Below, one piece after another: positions 6,356-7,313 of a stretch of 7,313 nucleotides of DNA. The stretch is from Pseudomonadota bacterium. Lineage in GTDB: Bacteria; Pseudomonadota; Alphaproteobacteria; Rhizobiales; Rhizobiaceae. The stretch covers positions 1 to 7,313 of the forward strand of contig JAEWFU010000066.1 of assembly GCA_023388675.1 (NCBI GenBank). The letters are read 5' to 3'. Made by a program: the position numbers and the translations under genes. How positions within the stretch are numbered: position 1 is the first letter of the stretch; each line of letters opens with the position of its first letter. The notes below the pieces were generated by a model. It did no database searches. It saw nothing but the letters and a program-made list of their open reading frames with translations, and was not told where the DNA came from.

Positions 6356-7313
6356 ATGATGCTGAAGACGATCTCGGTGGGCGCGTTGGCGATTGTCGCC
6401 ATCGCAGCAGCCGGAGGACTGGGCTGGCTGTACAGCCTGCCGCCGGCCCCGCCGGCCATGGCCGCCCCTGCGGTGCCGGCCGAGGAAACGCAAGCGATGC
6501 TGGAAGCGCTGAAGCCGCCGAAGCGCGAACGGCCGGTGATCGCGGTCATCGGCATCAACGACGCGACGGAGACCACGGACTACCTGATGCCCTACGGCAT
6601 CCTGCGCCGCGCCGACATCGCGGACGTATCGCTGGTGGCGACCGAGGCCGGCCCGGTGTCGCTCTACCCGGCGCTGGCGGTGGAACCGGACACGACGATC
6701 TCGGCCTTCGATGCGCAGCATCCGGAGGGTGCGGACTATGTGATCGTGCCGGCGATGAGCCGCGACGACGACCCGGTCGCGCTCGGCTGGATCAGGAGCC
6801 AGGTCGCAAAGGGCGCGGTGGTCGTCAGCGTCTGCGCCGGCGCAAAGGTGGCCGCCGCCGCCGGGCTGCTCGACGGCCGGCAGGCGACGACGCACTGGTA
6901 TTATCTCAGCAAGCTGCTCAGCCGCAGCCCCACGATCGAATATGTGGCGGACCGGCGCTTCGTCATCGACGGCGGTGTTGCGACGACCACCGGCATCACC
7001 GCGTCGGTGCCGATGATGCTGACGCTGATCGAGGCCATCGCCGGACGACAAAAGGCTGTCGAGGTGGCGCATGATCTGGGTGTCGACACGTGGGATGCCC
7101 GCCATGCCAGCGCTGCCTTCCGTTTCAACCGCAGCTTCGCGGCGACCGTGATCGGCAACAGCGCCGCGTTCTGGAACCGCGAACAGCTCGCCGTCGCGCT
7201 GGAGGAGGGCATGGACGAGGTCTCGCTGGCGCTGGTGGCCGATGCGTGGTCGCGGACCTACCGGTCGCGGGCCCTGACCGTGGCCGACGGGCCGATCACG
7301 AGCAGAAACGGCG
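6356..7313 (+). CDS. DJ-1/PfpI-domain protein with N-terminal signal or membrane anchor, 3' end cut by window edge
   Basis: The visible part is 319 residues and the gene continues past the right edge. Residues 6-28 form one hydrophobic segment after a short N-terminus with Lys4, followed by a Pro/Ala-rich linker (29-42). This is either a signal anchor or a cleavable signal peptide (AMA at 34-36), so the rest is probably periplasmic. Residues about 60-230 are a DJ-1/PfpI domain: RPVIAVIGIND, TDYLMPYGILRRAD, VVVSVCAGAK with nucleophile Cys160, AGLLDGRQATTHW (169-181) and DGGVATTTGITASVP. These blocks match the sensor domain of the divergent regulator (AGLLDGRRATTHW, DGGVWTSAGISAG), so the two are related. 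From about 233 on, where the regulator has its AraC domain, there is instead a helical, Ala-rich stretch (AFWNREQLAVALEEGMDEV) with no helix-turn-helix I can recognise. Activity is unknown; DJ-1 relatives include proteases, glyoxalases, amidases and pure sensors. The family call is good; function and topology are inferred. Confidence 0.85.
   Translation, partial: MMLKTISVGALAIVAIAAAGGLGWLYSLPPAPPAMAAPAVPAEETQAMLEALKPPKRERPVIAVIGINDATETTDYLMPYGILRRADIADVSLVATEAGPVSLYPALAVEPDTTISAFDAQHPEGADYVIVPAMSRDDDPVALGWIRSQVAKGAVVVSVCAGAKVAAAAGLLDGRQATTHWYYLSKLLSRSPTIEYVADRRFVIDGGVATTTGITASVPMMLTLIEAIAGRQKAVEVAHDLGVDTWDARHASAAFRFNRSFAATVIGNSAAFWNREQLAVALEEGMDEVSLALVADAWSRTYRSRALTVADGPITSRNG

Noticed and set aside
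6175..7074. 299-codon plus-strand frame overlapping the start of the exported DJ-1 gene
   Set aside because: The true frame starts at about 6356 with a strong GGAGGT site, a signal or anchor segment and the conserved cysteine elbow; this one is a shifted frame with Arg/Gly-rich content.

Overview
The window is a GC-rich piece of a bacterial chromosome. Its gene content fits an alphaproteobacterium, most likely of the Hyphomicrobiales (Rhizobiales), but the exact genus cannot be read from the sequence. It holds five protein-coding genes packed with little free space. No rRNA, tRNA, CRISPR array, insertion sequence or integration scar is visible.

Left part (1-2924): a divergent pair. On the minus strand is a family-5 (oligopeptide/dipeptide-type) ABC transporter solute-binding protein whose last residues run off the left edge. 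On the plus strand is a Zn-dependent M20-family amidohydrolase of the N-carbamoyl-L-amino-acid hydrolase/allantoate amidohydrolase type. A 135-bp gap separates them. It contains an AT-rich island with a perfect 7-bp-arm inverted repeat and back-to-back -35-like boxes, so it probably carries the promoters of both genes. The pairing suggests uptake of a ureido- or amide-bearing compound followed by its hydrolysis.

Middle (3005-5293): a complete FadE-type acyl-CoA dehydrogenase, 80 bp downstream of the hydrolase and on the same strand. It aligns with E. coli FadE along its whole length but lacks the N-terminal membrane segments. Near its 3' end, a slippery heptamer, an upstream Shine-Dalgarno-like element and a downstream hairpin are arranged as in the dnaX -1 frameshift site. 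This may be coincidence.

Right part (5304-7313): a GlxA-type regulator (DJ-1/PfpI domain fused to an AraC DNA-binding domain) lies on the minus strand, tail-to-tail with fadE and only 10 bp away. Divergent from it, across 95 bp holding two overlapping inverted repeats, is a second DJ-1/PfpI protein. This one has an N-terminal hydrophobic segment and a C-terminal part that is not an AraC domain, and it runs off the right edge. The two share the nucleophile elbow and the block after it, so they look like relatives that diverged into a cytoplasmic regulator and an exported or membrane-anchored protein. This pair is the least ordinary part of the window.
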